The notes below the pieces were generated by a model. That model had not been told where the DNA came from. It ran no database searches and saw only the letters and a program-made list of their open reading frames with translations. From Oscillospiraceae bacterium (GTDB lineage: Bacteria; Bacillota; Clostridia; Saccharofermentanales; Fastidiosipilaceae), in assembly GCA_028704415.1 (NCBI GenBank), contig JAQWFM010000011.1:1-46153 (forward strand): a DNA stretch of 46,153 nt, written 5' to 3'. This document shows positions 34,231 to 42,801 of this stretch, one piece after another. The stretch's first letter is position 1, and each line of letters starts with the position of its first letter. The position numbers were made by a program, and so were the translations under genes.

Positions 34231-35216
34231 CCAATCAAACCCTGGCGCAGCTGTTGGCGCAGCAGCCTTATGCAGCGGACTTTTTTAAGCAGAATAAGCT
34301 TGATATCAGCGGCTTTGAACAGCTGACCCCGGCTGAGTATCTGGCCCATTTCAGCCCGGAAGAGCTGGAAGACCGGGCTTTGGAGCCGGAGCGCCTGCTG
34401 GCGGACCTGGCCTTGTATCTGGAGCAGATGCGGGACTTTTTGGGTTTGGATGAACAACAGCCGCTGCGCACCCTGACCATTTTGCCCGGCCGGGACAAAG
34501 CGGGGCAGGCGGAAGACTTTGAACGGCTGACGCTGCATACCTCCGAGATTGTCTCCATTGTGGGGCCGACTGGCTCCGGCAAAAGCCGGCTGCTGGCTGA
34601 CATTGAATGGGCAGCCCAGGGTGACACCCCAACCGGCCGCCGTATCCTGATCAATGACGCCCCGCCGGACCCGCAGTGGCGCTATTCATCGCGCCATAAA
34701 CTGGTGGCGCAGCTGTCGCAGAACATGAATTTTGTCATGGACCTGACAGTGCAAGGCTTTCTGCAGCTGCACGCGGAAAGCCGCCTGCACCCGGACCCGG
34801 CAGCGGTGACCCGGGAGATCATGACCGCGGCTAACCGTCTGGCGGGCGAAGCGTTTGCGCTGGATACCCCAGTGACCAGTCTGTCCGGCGGGCAGTCCCG
34901 CGCCTTGATGATTGCAGACACCGCTATCTTAAGTGCGTCTCCGATTGTGCTGATTGATGAAATTGAGAACGCGGGCATTGACCGTAAACGGGCGTTGGAG
35001 CTGCTGGTAGCGCAGGACAAAATTGTGCTGATGGCGACGCATGATCCGCTGCTGGCCCTGATGGCTAACCGTCGCCTGGTAATTAATAATGGCGGCATCT
35101 GCCAGGTGCTGACAACCAGTCCGGCTGAAAAAGCAAAGCTGGGGCAGCTGCAGCAGCTGGATGCGGTGATCGCCGCGGCCCGTCAACAGCTGCGCCGTGG
35201 CCAGCGCCTGAGCTAG
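34227..35216 (+). CDS. soluble ABC ATPase with ScdA_N-like N-terminal domain
   Basis: This is a 329-residue protein. Residues 1-70 resemble the ScdA/RIC N-terminal domain (TLAQLLAQQPYAADFFKQNKL), but its Cys pair is replaced by Ser/Gly. An ABC ATPase follows: Walker A VGPTGSGKSRLL near 110, Q loop VAQLSQNMNFVMD near 162, signature TSLSGGQSRALM near 214, Walker B IVLIDEIENAG near 240 and H loop ATHDPLL near 270. No permease gene is in the operon. The start overlaps the GTPase stop, so all three genes are translationally linked. It could act as a cytoplasmic maturation ATPase, as AtwA-type proteins do, or serve a remote permease. Confidence 0.8.
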   Translation: MTNQTLAQLLAQQPYAADFFKQNKLDISGFEQLTPAEYLAHFSPEELEDRALEPERLLADLALYLEQMRDFLGLDEQQPLRTLTILPGRDKAGQAEDFERLTLHTSEIVSIVGPTGSGKSRLLADIEWAAQGDTPTGRRILINDAPPDPQWRYSSRHKLVAQLSQNMNFVMDLTVQGFLQLHAESRLHPDPAAVTREIMTAANRLAGEAFALDTPVTSLSGGQSRALMIADTAILSASPIVLIDEIENAGIDRKRALELLVAQDKIVLMATHDPLLALMANRRLVINNGGICQVLTTSPAEKAKLGQLQQLDAVIAAARQQLRRGQRLS

Positions 35217-35324
35217 CGCGATAAGGGGGTGCGGACAAGAAGTTGCGCAAATTAAAAAGGGCATAAAGAGGCCGAGTTGATCGAATGGGTTTGAAGGAAC
35301 CATTTGTACAAAGGAGACCAACCA

Positions 35325-35925
35325 TATGTCCAGGAAGCTCATACAGTTAAAGGAAGGCGCAATCAAGGACGAATTAACGGAACTGGCACGCAGCAGCGGT
35401 TTTTGAGCTGTTCAGTGTACTATTCCAGCAAGAGCACGTGCTGTCCTTCACTGTCGCTGAATTTGTCGCCTCCGATCTGCGCCGGATTGACACTCCAGAG
35501 TTAAGCAAGCCCTGGCCCGTGCGGGCCTGCTGCAAAAGATCATGGCGGCTGAACAGGGTCTGGATCAACCGCTGTTGAATATTCTGACGCCAGACGGTCT
35601 GATGTTATCCGGTGGCGAAGAACAAAAGCTTTTGCTGGCCCGGGCTATCTATAAAGACGCACCAGTGGTCATCCTGGATGAACCGACTTCTGCCCTGGAC
35701 ACACTGGCAGAAAGTCAGATTTACGAGGACTTCAGCCAGGCCATGCAGGACAAAACGGCGCTTTTTATATCGCACCGCCTGGCTTCATCCCGTTTTTGTG
35801 ACCGGATTCTGGTGCTGGTTGACGGACGGGTTGCGGATTTTGCCCCGCATGAGGTCCTGATGCAACAGCCCGACAGTCCGTATGCCCGGCTGTTTAAGGA
35901 ACAGGCTCACTATTTTCAGATCTGA
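35325..35925 (+). pseudogene. ABC exporter ATPase, decayed remnant
   Basis: A start-like ATG (35325, after AAAGGAG) gives MSRKLIQLKEGAIKDELTEL and stops after 26 codons. From about 35391 another frame gives Q-loop-type sequence (LFQQEHVLSFTVAEFVASDL). Near 35500-35503 a shift of one or two bases is needed to join QALARAGLLQKI and the intact 127-residue tail. That tail carries the signature LSGGEEQKLLLARAI, Walker B VVILDEPTSALD and H loop ISHRLAS. Walker A and any membrane domain are absent, so about 400 codons are lost between the first and second pieces. The tail starting at 35542 is probably not a functional gene. It originally resembled fused TMD-NBD exporters. Confidence 0.8.
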
Positions 35926-36282
35926 GCCGCCAGACCTTCACAAGGTGATTGGTCCGCCATAACCCTGGCAGCGGGACGGGCATTCATTAGATTTGCTTCC
36001 TATATGCCATCTATACTGCAGCTGCTGCCGGTTATTTTCCAAATATATCAGCTGGTATCCTACTTATGCCTATAAGGCCTGATTTACCCTATGACTGCTA
36101 CCTGCTGGCTCTTACCGGACGACAGACAGGACGACAATCGCAGTGAGATATTATGCATAAATCTGGAGCGGTAACGACCGGATGACAAAGGCGCCTTGAA
36201 AGGGCAAAGTCACCTGTCCGAATACTGAATTATTGTGTGATTCATCGAGACTAAATCATTTCGATACTGAATAACTGACGAA
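35926..36282. other. intergenic region
   Basis: About 360 nt with no recognisable gene, increasingly AT-rich toward its right end. I see no repeat, RNA gene or clear terminator here. Confidence 0.5.
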
Positions 36283-36311
36283 TTGACAAAAATTATTGGA
36301 AGGAGTATTAT
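36283..36311 (+). promoter_or_regulatory. consensus promoter of the AT-rich island
   Basis: TTGACA (36283-36288), 17 nt, TATTAT (36306-36311). It lies 58 nt upstream of the start of the four-helix membrane protein and is the second-best promoter match in the window. Confidence 0.7.
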
Positions 36312-36368
36312 GTATAAACAATAATATTTATGCATATCAGAGAGACAAAACTAAAGGGGGTTTGTATT

Positions 36369-36812
36369 ATGAGTCATGAAAAAGCTAAAGCAATGTCTGT
36401 TGCCAATGTCCTTTACGCCGTATTTTTGGCCGTACTGCCTGTCATCAGTGCCTATTTGCTGATGGTGCCCCAGGACCATTACCGCCAGCAGCAGGCACAG
36501 AGCTACAACTATCCTGCTTCAAGCTATATAGCCGTGCTTTTACTGAACGCGCTGGCTTATTTCCTGCTTGCCCTGGCTGTCGCGCTGGCCAGGCGCCAGG
36601 CGGGCTGCCGGGTCCATCAGATCATTGCAGTGGTCTGGATCGCCCTGGGCATCTTGTATGTCCTATTGGATCTGTTGCTGCGTTATGCCGGAGTGCCGGA
36701 TGTGCTGAGTGGTCTGAATAACTGGCTTTATACGGTGCAGCCTTATCCGGGCTTTTTACTGGCGCTGATCCTTGGGCCTTATGTTGTGATCCTGTATTTG
36801 CTGAAATCATAA
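36369..36812 (+). CDS. small four-helix membrane protein, unknown function
   Basis: This is a 147-residue integral membrane protein with four hydrophobic helices (about 11-31, 52-75, 82-105, 121-145) and a short polar N-terminus (MSHEKAKAMS). ATG 36369 is chosen because AGGGGGTTT lies 8-9 nt upstream; the ORF extends 13 codons further. No family motif is recognised. Its helices are GC-normal, unlike the AT-rich flanks. It precedes a secreted protein by 106 nt, and a small membrane protein followed by a secreted protein could form an export/immunity pair, but nothing in the sequence proves it. Confidence 0.6.
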   Translation: MSHEKAKAMSVANVLYAVFLAVLPVISAYLLMVPQDHYRQQQAQSYNYPASSYIAVLLLNALAYFLLALAVALARRQAGCRVHQIIAVVWIALGILYVLLDLLLRYAGVPDVLSGLNNWLYTVQPYPGFLLALILGPYVVILYLLKS

Positions 36813-36918
36813 TTTTAGTGATCTATGATTTTATCAGTTATACAAGTTGGGTTATTAAGTGAATTATGTAGCGATATATAGATTCTGACAAAATCCGTTA
36901 AGGGAAAGGAGATTAATA

Positions 36919-37545
36919 ATGATGAGAATTAACAGTATAATAAGCCTTATAAGTGCATTTATATTGACAGTAAGTAGTGTGAGTATCCCAAACATAGTTG
37001 ACAGCAACTCGTTAGTTAGTAGAAATGACGCTGTCCTAACAAATCTAGAAACTGGTGAATCAAAAGAAATCACGGTATATCAACTTCCGGATGCTTCAGG
37101 AATGTCTGCTAATAATGCAGAAGGGGAAAGTAGTATCAGTTATTATGCTGTTTTATCAGGAGATTCTTTTTCACAATCTCAAACAGATAATGGCTATGGA
37201 TTAACAGCGTACCTAACGGTCTATTATAATCGTACTGTGTATAATAATAATAACTACGGAAAAATAACAAAAGTTACGGGTAGTTGGGTTATTTCTGACT
37301 CGTCCTATGAATTAAGTAGTCGAGAAGTATCCTATGGAGAAAACGGAAAAGCTACAGACAGTACATGGTATCAAAAGAGTTATACAAAGTATCCTTCATC
37401 CAATACATTTACGTATACAACGACAAACGAATTCACAAAAGCAATTAATCTTGATGCTGGTTCAAGCGATTTTGGTGCAAATTCTGAAGTAATAATTACT
37501 AGACATGGTTCATCATGGTCGTTAGATCTCAGTTGCTATTATTGA
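36919..37545 (+). CDS. AT-rich secreted protein, unknown function
   Basis: This is a 208-residue protein with a signal peptide (MMRINSIISLISAFILTVSSVS, cleavage near 22-27). The mature part is rich in Ser, Thr, Asn and Tyr (YYAVLSGDSF, YYNRTVYNNNNYGK) and is predicted to be beta-strand rich. Only one Cys is present, near the end (LSCYY). No family was recognised. AT content is far above the chromosome, which suggests recent acquisition. ATG 36919 follows AAAGGAG; a second ATG follows directly. A well-formed terminator lies 70 nt downstream, so the gene is a distinct unit. Like the secreted protein at 20118, it is AT-rich with a Ser/Thr/Tyr/Asn-rich mature part. Confidence 0.7.
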   Translation: MMRINSIISLISAFILTVSSVSIPNIVDSNSLVSRNDAVLTNLETGESKEITVYQLPDASGMSANNAEGESSISYYAVLSGDSFSQSQTDNGYGLTAYLTVYYNRTVYNNNNYGKITKVTGSWVISDSSYELSSREVSYGENGKATDSTWYQKSYTKYPSSNTFTYTTTNEFTKAINLDAGSSDFGANSEVIITRHGSSWSLDLSCYY

Positions 37546-37614
37546 GGATGTGCCTGTTACTATATTGTTAAATAAAAACCAGTAGTAAGAATAGTCTATA
37601 TTATCGCTACATCG

Positions 37615-37661
37615 ACTCTCTTTGTATTATGTCTAAGTATATAAAGAGAGTTTTTTATTTT
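37615..37661 (+). terminator. intrinsic terminator after AT-rich secreted protein
   Basis: ACTCTCTTT (37615-37623) and AAAGAGAGT (37643-37651) form a perfect 9-bp stem with a 19-nt loop, followed by TTTTTATTTT. It closes the AT-rich island; GC content returns to chromosome values about 20 nt further on. Confidence 0.85.
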
Positions 37662-37832
37662 ACCAACTATGAAGCAAATGACAAACCGCCGGGGACCTGT
37701 CCCGCGCTATGTTGTGGAAAAAAGTCCGATCTGGGGGAATTTTATCCGCAGCCTCTTGAGTCTGCCGCGGCTTTCGCCTAAAGTGAAGAGCAATCGTGCA
37801 CCGGTCGGGCCGGCAAAGGAGACTACTCAGAC

Positions 37833-40154
37833 ATGGACATTCAAAACTACGCTTATCTTAATCAGCCGCCCCGGCTGCTAGAGTCCTTTTTCACGCTGGG
37901 CAATATCCACTTTCAGGCTGAACAACTGCTGCGGACAGACCCGGTCACCCAGACCGCTTTACTGGCGTACGGCCGCTATGAGCGCAAAGGACGTTTTTCA
38001 TTTAATAACTATAGCGCCCCGTTTGAGGCCGCTGAATCCTGGTCCTTTCCGCCCAGCTACCCGGACCGTCCGGCTTTTCCCTTGCAGCTGGCTTTCACCG
38101 CGCCTAATGTCCTGCGCCTGCGGACTACCTGTGACAACCTCTGGGCCTGCCGCCGCGCCGCGGACTGGACCCCCGCGCGCCAGACCGCCTGGGAAAGCCA
38201 CTGGGAACAGCGCGATAATCACTCCCTGATGCTGGCTGGCCAGCCCCAGCCCTTGCCTCAGACCGCCAGTCAGACGGCTGACGGCAGCCTGAGCCTCAAA
38301 ACAGCGGCAGGCTCGGTGGAAATCCAGGCCGATCCCTTCCACCTGATCCTCAGAGACCAGAACGGCCGGGTACTTACTCATACCCTGCACCGCCGTGACT
38401 CTATGAACTTGCAAAACTGCAGCCCGCTGCCTTGCTCCTATCTTCAGCAAGCCAGTGACCTCAGCCGCTATCCGCTGCTGGCCCTGCAACTGTATCCAGG
38501 CGAAGCAATCTACGGCTGCGGAGAAAGCTTTACCCGGCTTAATAAACGGGGGCAGCGGCTGGATCTCTGGACCCGGGACCCTCATGGCGTGGAAACTGAA
38601 GGCCAGTACAAGCCGGTGCCCTTCTATCTTTCCAGCCGCGGCTACGGCGTCTTTTACCATACCTCCGCGCCGCTTACGCTGGATTTTGGCCACAGCTATG
38701 CGGAAGCCCAGCAGGCGGTAATCGGCGAAGCTATGCTGGAGGTCTTCTTTTTCTTTGGCACACCTAAAGAAATCCTGCGGGCCTACACCGACCTCACCGG
38801 CCACAGCCCGGTTCCGCCCTTTTGGAGCTTTGGTCTGTGGATGTCCCGTATCAGCTACAAAAGCGAAGCTGAGGTCCGGGCTGTATCCGCCCGCCTGCGC
38901 CAGGAGCAGATCCCCTGTGACGTCATCCACCTGGATACCGGCTGGTTTGAGCGGGACTGGTGCTGTGATTACCGCTTTTCTCCCAGCCGCTTTGCCGATC
39001 CGGCCGGGATGCTGCAGCAGCTGCGGCAGCAGGATCACCACCGCGTCAGCTTGTGGCAGCTACCCTATTTCACCCCGGACAATCCGCTTTATCCGGAATT
39101 GCTGCATCAAAAGCTGGCGCTGCGCGACGCCAATGGCCATCTGGCTGGAGCAGACGCTATCCTGGATTTTTCTGACCCGGCGGCCGTCCGCTGGTATGAA
39201 GCCAGGCTGGCGGAGCTGCTGCGGCAGGGGGTAGCGGCTATAAAGGCGGACTTTGGCGAAGCCGCGCCGCTTGACGCGGTCTATCACGCCGGCCACAGCG
39301 GCTGGCTGGAGCATAACCTGTACCCGCTGCGCTACAACAAGGCAGCTTATGAAGCCTGCCAGCACCTGGCTAATGACGGCCAGGGCAGCCTGATCTGGGC
39401 GCGTTCAGCCTGGGCCGGCAGCCAGCGCTATCCGGTCCATTGGGGCGGCGACGCGGAAAATACGGACATGGGTCTGCTGTGCACGCTGCGCGCGGGGCTT
39501 TCGCTGGGACTGTCAGGCTTTACGTTCTGGAGTCACGATCTGGGCGGCTTTGTGAAACCAAGTCCGGAAGATCTCTACCTGCGCTGGACCTTTATGGGCG
39601 TGTTCAGCTCCCATCTGCGTTGTCATGGCGCGCCGCCTAAAGAGCCCTGGGCGTATTCGCCGGCCTTTTTACAGGCTTTTCGCCGCCTGATGCAACTGCG
39701 CTACCGCCTTTTACCCTATATTTACGAGCAGAGTCAGATCGCGGCCACAGCCGGCCTGCCCCTGTTGAGGGCTCTGTGGCTGGAGTACCCGGAAGACATG
39801 GCGGTAAGGGATCTGGAGGATGAGTATTTGTTTGGACAGGATCTGTTGGTCGCGCCGCTGCTGACGGCGGAGCGCTGCCGCCAGGTCTATCTGCCGCGGG
39901 GGCAGTGGGTGAACTGGGAAAGCGGAGAGGAGCTGAACGGGGGCTGCTGGTCTGAGCAGCAGGCTCGGGATCTGCCCGGCTTGCTGTGGGTGCGAAGCGG
40001 CGCGGAGATCCCCCTGGTGCAGCCGGCGCTGTCTACGGATGAAATTGATTGGTCCACGCTGACTCGCTGCCGTTTTGGTGAGGCCACACCAACCCCGGCA
40101 GGGGAGGCGGATGGCGCCCGGCCGGGAGAAACGGGCCGGGACAATGGACAATAA
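37833..40154 (+). CDS. GH31 alpha-glucosidase/alpha-xylosidase
   Basis: This 773-residue glycoside hydrolase of family 31 hydrolyses alpha-linked glucose or xylose. The N-terminal beta domain (about 1-300) ends at YGCGESFTRLNKRG near 228. The (beta/alpha)8 barrel holds the conserved PPFWSFGLWMSR near 327, DVIHLDTGWFERDWC near 361 and the nucleophile Asp in IKADFGEAAP at residue 473. An acid/base region, HWGGDAENTDMG, lies near 537. The C-terminal 100 residues are beta-sandwich, with a Gly-rich tail (EATPTPAGEAD). The DFGE nucleophile motif and the pattern around it favour alpha-xylosidase-type enzymes. There is no signal peptide, so it should be cytoplasmic. ATG 37833 follows AAAGGAG. It is convergent with the AraC gene. 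Confidence 0.87.
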   Translation: MDIQNYAYLNQPPRLLESFFTLGNIHFQAEQLLRTDPVTQTALLAYGRYERKGRFSFNNYSAPFEAAESWSFPPSYPDRPAFPLQLAFTAPNVLRLRTTCDNLWACRRAADWTPARQTAWESHWEQRDNHSLMLAGQPQPLPQTASQTADGSLSLKTAAGSVEIQADPFHLILRDQNGRVLTHTLHRRDSMNLQNCSPLPCSYLQQASDLSRYPLLALQLYPGEAIYGCGESFTRLNKRGQRLDLWTRDPHGVETEGQYKPVPFYLSSRGYGVFYHTSAPLTLDFGHSYAEAQQAVIGEAMLEVFFFFGTPKEILRAYTDLTGHSPVPPFWSFGLWMSRISYKSEAEVRAVSARLRQEQIPCDVIHLDTGWFERDWCCDYRFSPSRFADPAGMLQQLRQQDHHRVSLWQLPYFTPDNPLYPELLHQKLALRDANGHLAGADAILDFSDPAAVRWYEARLAELLRQGVAAIKADFGEAAPLDAVYHAGHSGWLEHNLYPLRYNKAAYEACQHLANDGQGSLIWARSAWAGSQRYPVHWGGDAENTDMGLLCTLRAGLSLGLSGFTFWSHDLGGFVKPSPEDLYLRWTFMGVFSSHLRCHGAPPKEPWAYSPAFLQAFRRLMQLRYRLLPYIYEQSQIAATAGLPLLRALWLEYPEDMAVRDLEDEYLFGQDLLVAPLLTAERCRQVYLPRGQWVNWESGEELNGGCWSEQQARDLPGLLWVRSGAEIPLVQPALSTDEIDWSTLTRCRFGEATPTPAGEADGARPGETGRDNGQ

Positions 40155-40179
40155 TAGCTGAGGCAGCTGCGACGACAGC

Positions 40180-41385
40180 TTAACGGCCGGTCGGTTTGGC
40201 CTCCGTGGTCTGAGTGTCAGTAGGCTGAGCGGCAGTTGCCTGAGCGACAGTGGTCTGCGCGGCGGTAGTCTGCCCGTCAGTTGCTTGACCATCAGTAGGC
40301 TGAGCGACAGTGGTCTGACCGACAGTTACCCGCTGCTCCGATTCCGGGGCTGCGGACCTGGCGATCGGGGCCGAGGCTTTGAAGCTGCGGCGGAAGGCCC
40401 GCGCGCTCTGGCCGTTGGCCTGGCGGAAGGCAGCGGAAAAGTGTTCACTGGAGGTGTAGCCCACGCGGTCGGCAATCTCCGCGATTGACAGCTGGGTTGA
40501 CTGCAGCAGGACTCGGGCGGCAGACAGCCGTGCCGCCTGTTTCATATCGCGGAAGGACTGACCATATTGCTGCCGGATCAGGCGCTGGGTCTGGCGCTCG
40601 GAGCGTCCCAGCCTGCGGGACAGATCAGCCAGGGTTAGTTTGTCATATTCATATAGAAAACACTCTTCCATCAGCAGGATCTGTTCATTGGCAGGGTCAA
40701 GCCGCGGCGGCAGGGCGGGGGCGGCCGCGGTTCCGGCTTGGGTCCCGCTTCCGCTTCCGGTCCCGGTCCCGCTTCCGGCCCGGCCGGCGCTCCTGTCCGG
40801 AGACTCTGGCCGGGAGACCACCACAATCTTGTACCCAGGCTTGTTTTCCGGCTGCGAAGCCTGCGCGCCGGCATAGTTTCTGACCGCGCCAATCAGGATC
40901 TGGCGGATCAGCGTTTCGCCCTGAACCTCAAAACCCGGCCGCCGGTCACGCAGCTCCGTAAACAAGCGGGTGAACAGGGGATCCAGCTGTTCCTGATCCT
41001 GACCCAGCCATACCTGCTGACGCAGAAAACGGGCGGTCAGGCTGTCGGCGCGGGCGTCTCCCGCGCCCGGCTGAGACAGCGGCGCCTGTTCAAAATGCAG
41101 GTACAAACAATCCTCCGCCATGGGATCCTGGGGATCGGACCACTGCTCATGTACCACCCCCGGGCCGGTCACATACAACATCCCCCGGCTGAGCGCCCGG
41201 GCCGTTCCGTTGAGCATAACCGTACCGCGGCCAGACGGTATGTAGTGCAGCTCGTAACTGCCGGCTCCGTGACTGTGGGCGGGCACCGCGCGGTGGAACT
41301 GCTCCCGGACAATATTTAATACCCGGCAAATCCAACCGTCGGCCCTGAACTGTATGCCGCTGTGATCATAACGTTCCCAATCCAT
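40180..41385 (-). CDS. AraC-family regulator with pentapeptide-repeat tail
   Basis: This is a 401-residue transcription factor. An N-terminal AraC-type cupin (about 30-110: HSHGAGSYELHYIPSGRGTVML) would bind a sugar. A Gly/Ser-rich linker (about 210-240) precedes the C-terminal AraC HTH pair (about 245-350: LADLSRRLGRSERQTQRLIRQQ, IAEIADRVGYTSSEHFSAAFRQ). After the HTH comes a 48-residue Thr/Gln/Ala tail of nine TxxQx pentapeptides plus TGR, which is unusual because AraC proteins normally end at the HTH. ATG 41385 follows AGGAG. It is divergent from the fucose operon, and an inverted repeat at 41535-41563 lies in the shared region. Its likely role is control of the flanking sugar genes. Confidence 0.85.
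   Translation of the reverse strand: MDWERYDHSGIQFRADGWICRVLNIVREQFHRAVPAHSHGAGSYELHYIPSGRGTVMLNGTARALSRGMLYVTGPGVVHEQWSDPQDPMAEDCLYLHFEQAPLSQPGAGDARADSLTARFLRQQVWLGQDQEQLDPLFTRLFTELRDRRPGFEVQGETLIRQILIGAVRNYAGAQASQPENKPGYKIVVVSRPESPDRSAGRAGSGTGTGSGSGTQAGTAAAPALPPRLDPANEQILLMEECFLYEYDKLTLADLSRRLGRSERQTQRLIRQQYGQSFRDMKQAARLSAARVLLQSTQLSIAEIADRVGYTSSEHFSAAFRQANGQSARAFRRSFKASAPIARSAAPESEQRVTVGQTTVAQPTDGQATDGQTTAAQTTVAQATAAQPTDTQTTEAKPTGR
40192..40326 (-). repeat. 15-bp tandem repeat encoding TxxQx, nine copies
   Basis: Nine in-frame pentapeptides (TVGQT, TVAQP, TDGQA, TDGQT, TAAQT, TVAQA, TAAQP, TDTQT, TEAKP) end the AraC protein. The DNA copies are imperfect but keep the 15-bp phase. The terminal copy has Lys for Gln. 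Confidence 0.9.
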
Positions 41386-41534
41386 AGGTTATCTGCTCCT
41401 GCGCCGGTCCCTGACCGGACAATCGCGGCTTTGTTACTTTGCACAACCGCCTGCCCCTGAATATTGACAGCCTGATGATAACATCTGATAATGCAAAATG
41501 AAAGATTCGATTTTACGACAGATCCTGCGTAAGA

Positions 41535-41563
41535 ATGGCGATTATTTGTCTTTCTTTCGCCAT
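41535..41563. promoter_or_regulatory. operator-like inverted repeat, AraC/fucose operon intergenic region
   Basis: ATGGCGA and TCGCCAT (41535-41541, 41557-41563) form a perfect 7-bp inverted repeat with a 15-nt spacer between the divergent AraC gene and the operon starting at 41667. Site spacing of about two helical turns fits a dimeric regulator. It is not a known motif. Confidence 0.4.
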
Positions 41564-41666
41564 AATGAACCGTTAACATAAACTTAGCAGAAAATAAATA
41601 AGACCTTGGCTCCGCCTGAACACGGCGGTTCCAAAGTCCAGATGGAAGCAGATGAAAGGAGTTTAT

Positions 41667-42722
41667 ATGACAGGCAAAATGATGGGTGCCGTGCTGCCAG
41701 GCAACAGTACGGTAGAACTGAAAGAGTTTGATATTCCCACGCCGGGCTATGGCCAGGTGCTGGTCCAGACCAAGGCAACGACCATCTGCGGCAGTGATAT
41801 CCGGGCAATCTACCGGGAGCATGTGGGCAAGGGACCGGAAGGCTATATCCCCGGCACGATTGCCGGGCACGAGCCCTGCGGCGTCATTGTAGAAGAAGGC
41901 CCGGGCCTGCGCCGTTTTAAGAAGGGCGACCGGGTCATTGTGTATCATATCTCCGGCTGCGGGGTCTGCCACGACTGCCGCATGGGCTACTATATTTCCT
42001 GCAAAAGCCCGCTGCGCCGGGCTTATGGCTGGCAGCGCGACGGCGGGATGGCGCCCTACATGCTTTGTGATGAAAAAGATCTGATTGCGCTGCCGGATGA
42101 GCTGACCTACAAAGACGGGGCGCAGGTGGCCTGCGGCTTTGGCACGGTTTATGAAGCGCTTGAAAAAATCGGCGTTTCCGGTAATGACGCGGTGCTGGTC
42201 ACGGGATTAGGACCGGTAGGCCTGGCGGCGCTGATGCTCAGCAAGGCTATGGGCGCCAATCGCCTGATCGGGGTGGAAATGAACGATTACCGGATTGAGC
42301 TGGCCCAAAAGCTGGGTCTGGCGGACTATGTTTTCAAGCCCGGTCCGGAGGTGGTGGAACAGATCAAGGCGGTTACCGGCGGCCAGGGAGTAGAACGGGC
42401 GGTGGATGCCAGCGCTTCAGACGGCGGCCGCCAGACGGCGGTGCGGGCAACCCGGGAATGGGGCAAGATCGCGCTGGTAGGCGAAGGCAACAGCATGACC
42501 CTGAATCCCAGTCCGGATATGCTGCATGGACAAAAGACCATTTACGGCTCCTGGGTCACCTCCCTGTGGCGCATGGAGGACCTGGTGGAGCATCTGGTGC
42601 GCTGGCAGATACACCCTGAGGAACTGATCACGGACGAATTCCCACTGGAGCAGGCCGATCAGGCTTATGCGCTGATGGCCGGCGGCCACTGCGGCAAAGT
42701 GGCGGTGGTTTTTCCGGACTGA
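41667..42722 (+). CDS. zinc-dependent alcohol dehydrogenase (MDR family)
   Basis: This 351-residue medium-chain dehydrogenase has catalytic-zinc ligands in TTICGSDI (near 37) and AGHEPCG (near 66). The structural-zinc cluster CGVCHDC followed by a fourth Cys in YISCKSP lies near 97-112. A Rossmann motif VTGLGPVGLAAL is near 180. ATG 41667 is chosen because AAAGGAG lies 8 nt upstream; the longer start at 41652 sits before that site. It is the first gene of the operon with an aldo/keto reductase, FucU and fucosidase, so an L-fucose or aldose/polyol dehydrogenase is a reasonable guess. The sugar cannot be read from the sequence. It is divergent from the AraC gene. Confidence 0.87.
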   Translation: MTGKMMGAVLPGNSTVELKEFDIPTPGYGQVLVQTKATTICGSDIRAIYREHVGKGPEGYIPGTIAGHEPCGVIVEEGPGLRRFKKGDRVIVYHISGCGVCHDCRMGYYISCKSPLRRAYGWQRDGGMAPYMLCDEKDLIALPDELTYKDGAQVACGFGTVYEALEKIGVSGNDAVLVTGLGPVGLAALMLSKAMGANRLIGVEMNDYRIELAQKLGLADYVFKPGPEVVEQIKAVTGGQGVERAVDASASDGGRQTAVRATREWGKIALVGEGNSMTLNPSPDMLHGQKTIYGSWVTSLWRMEDLVEHLVRWQIHPEELITDEFPLEQADQAYALMAGGHCGKVAVVFPD

Positions 42723-42801
42723 AGCCGCGGCTGGAGCTTAAGCCTGGCAACCATGATTAGCTATGGTCAGATGGCGACCGTATGATATGACAGGAGGTCT
42801 C

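Noticed and set aside
35542-35925. Stand-alone 127-residue ABC ATPase
   Set aside because: Walker A is missing and upstream fragments of the same protein lie in other frames, so it is the tail of a decayed gene.
37998-39041. 347-codon minus-strand ORF opposite the GH31 gene
   Set aside because: GH31 motifs run unbroken on the plus strand; the shadow frame has no recognisable domain and arises from high GC.
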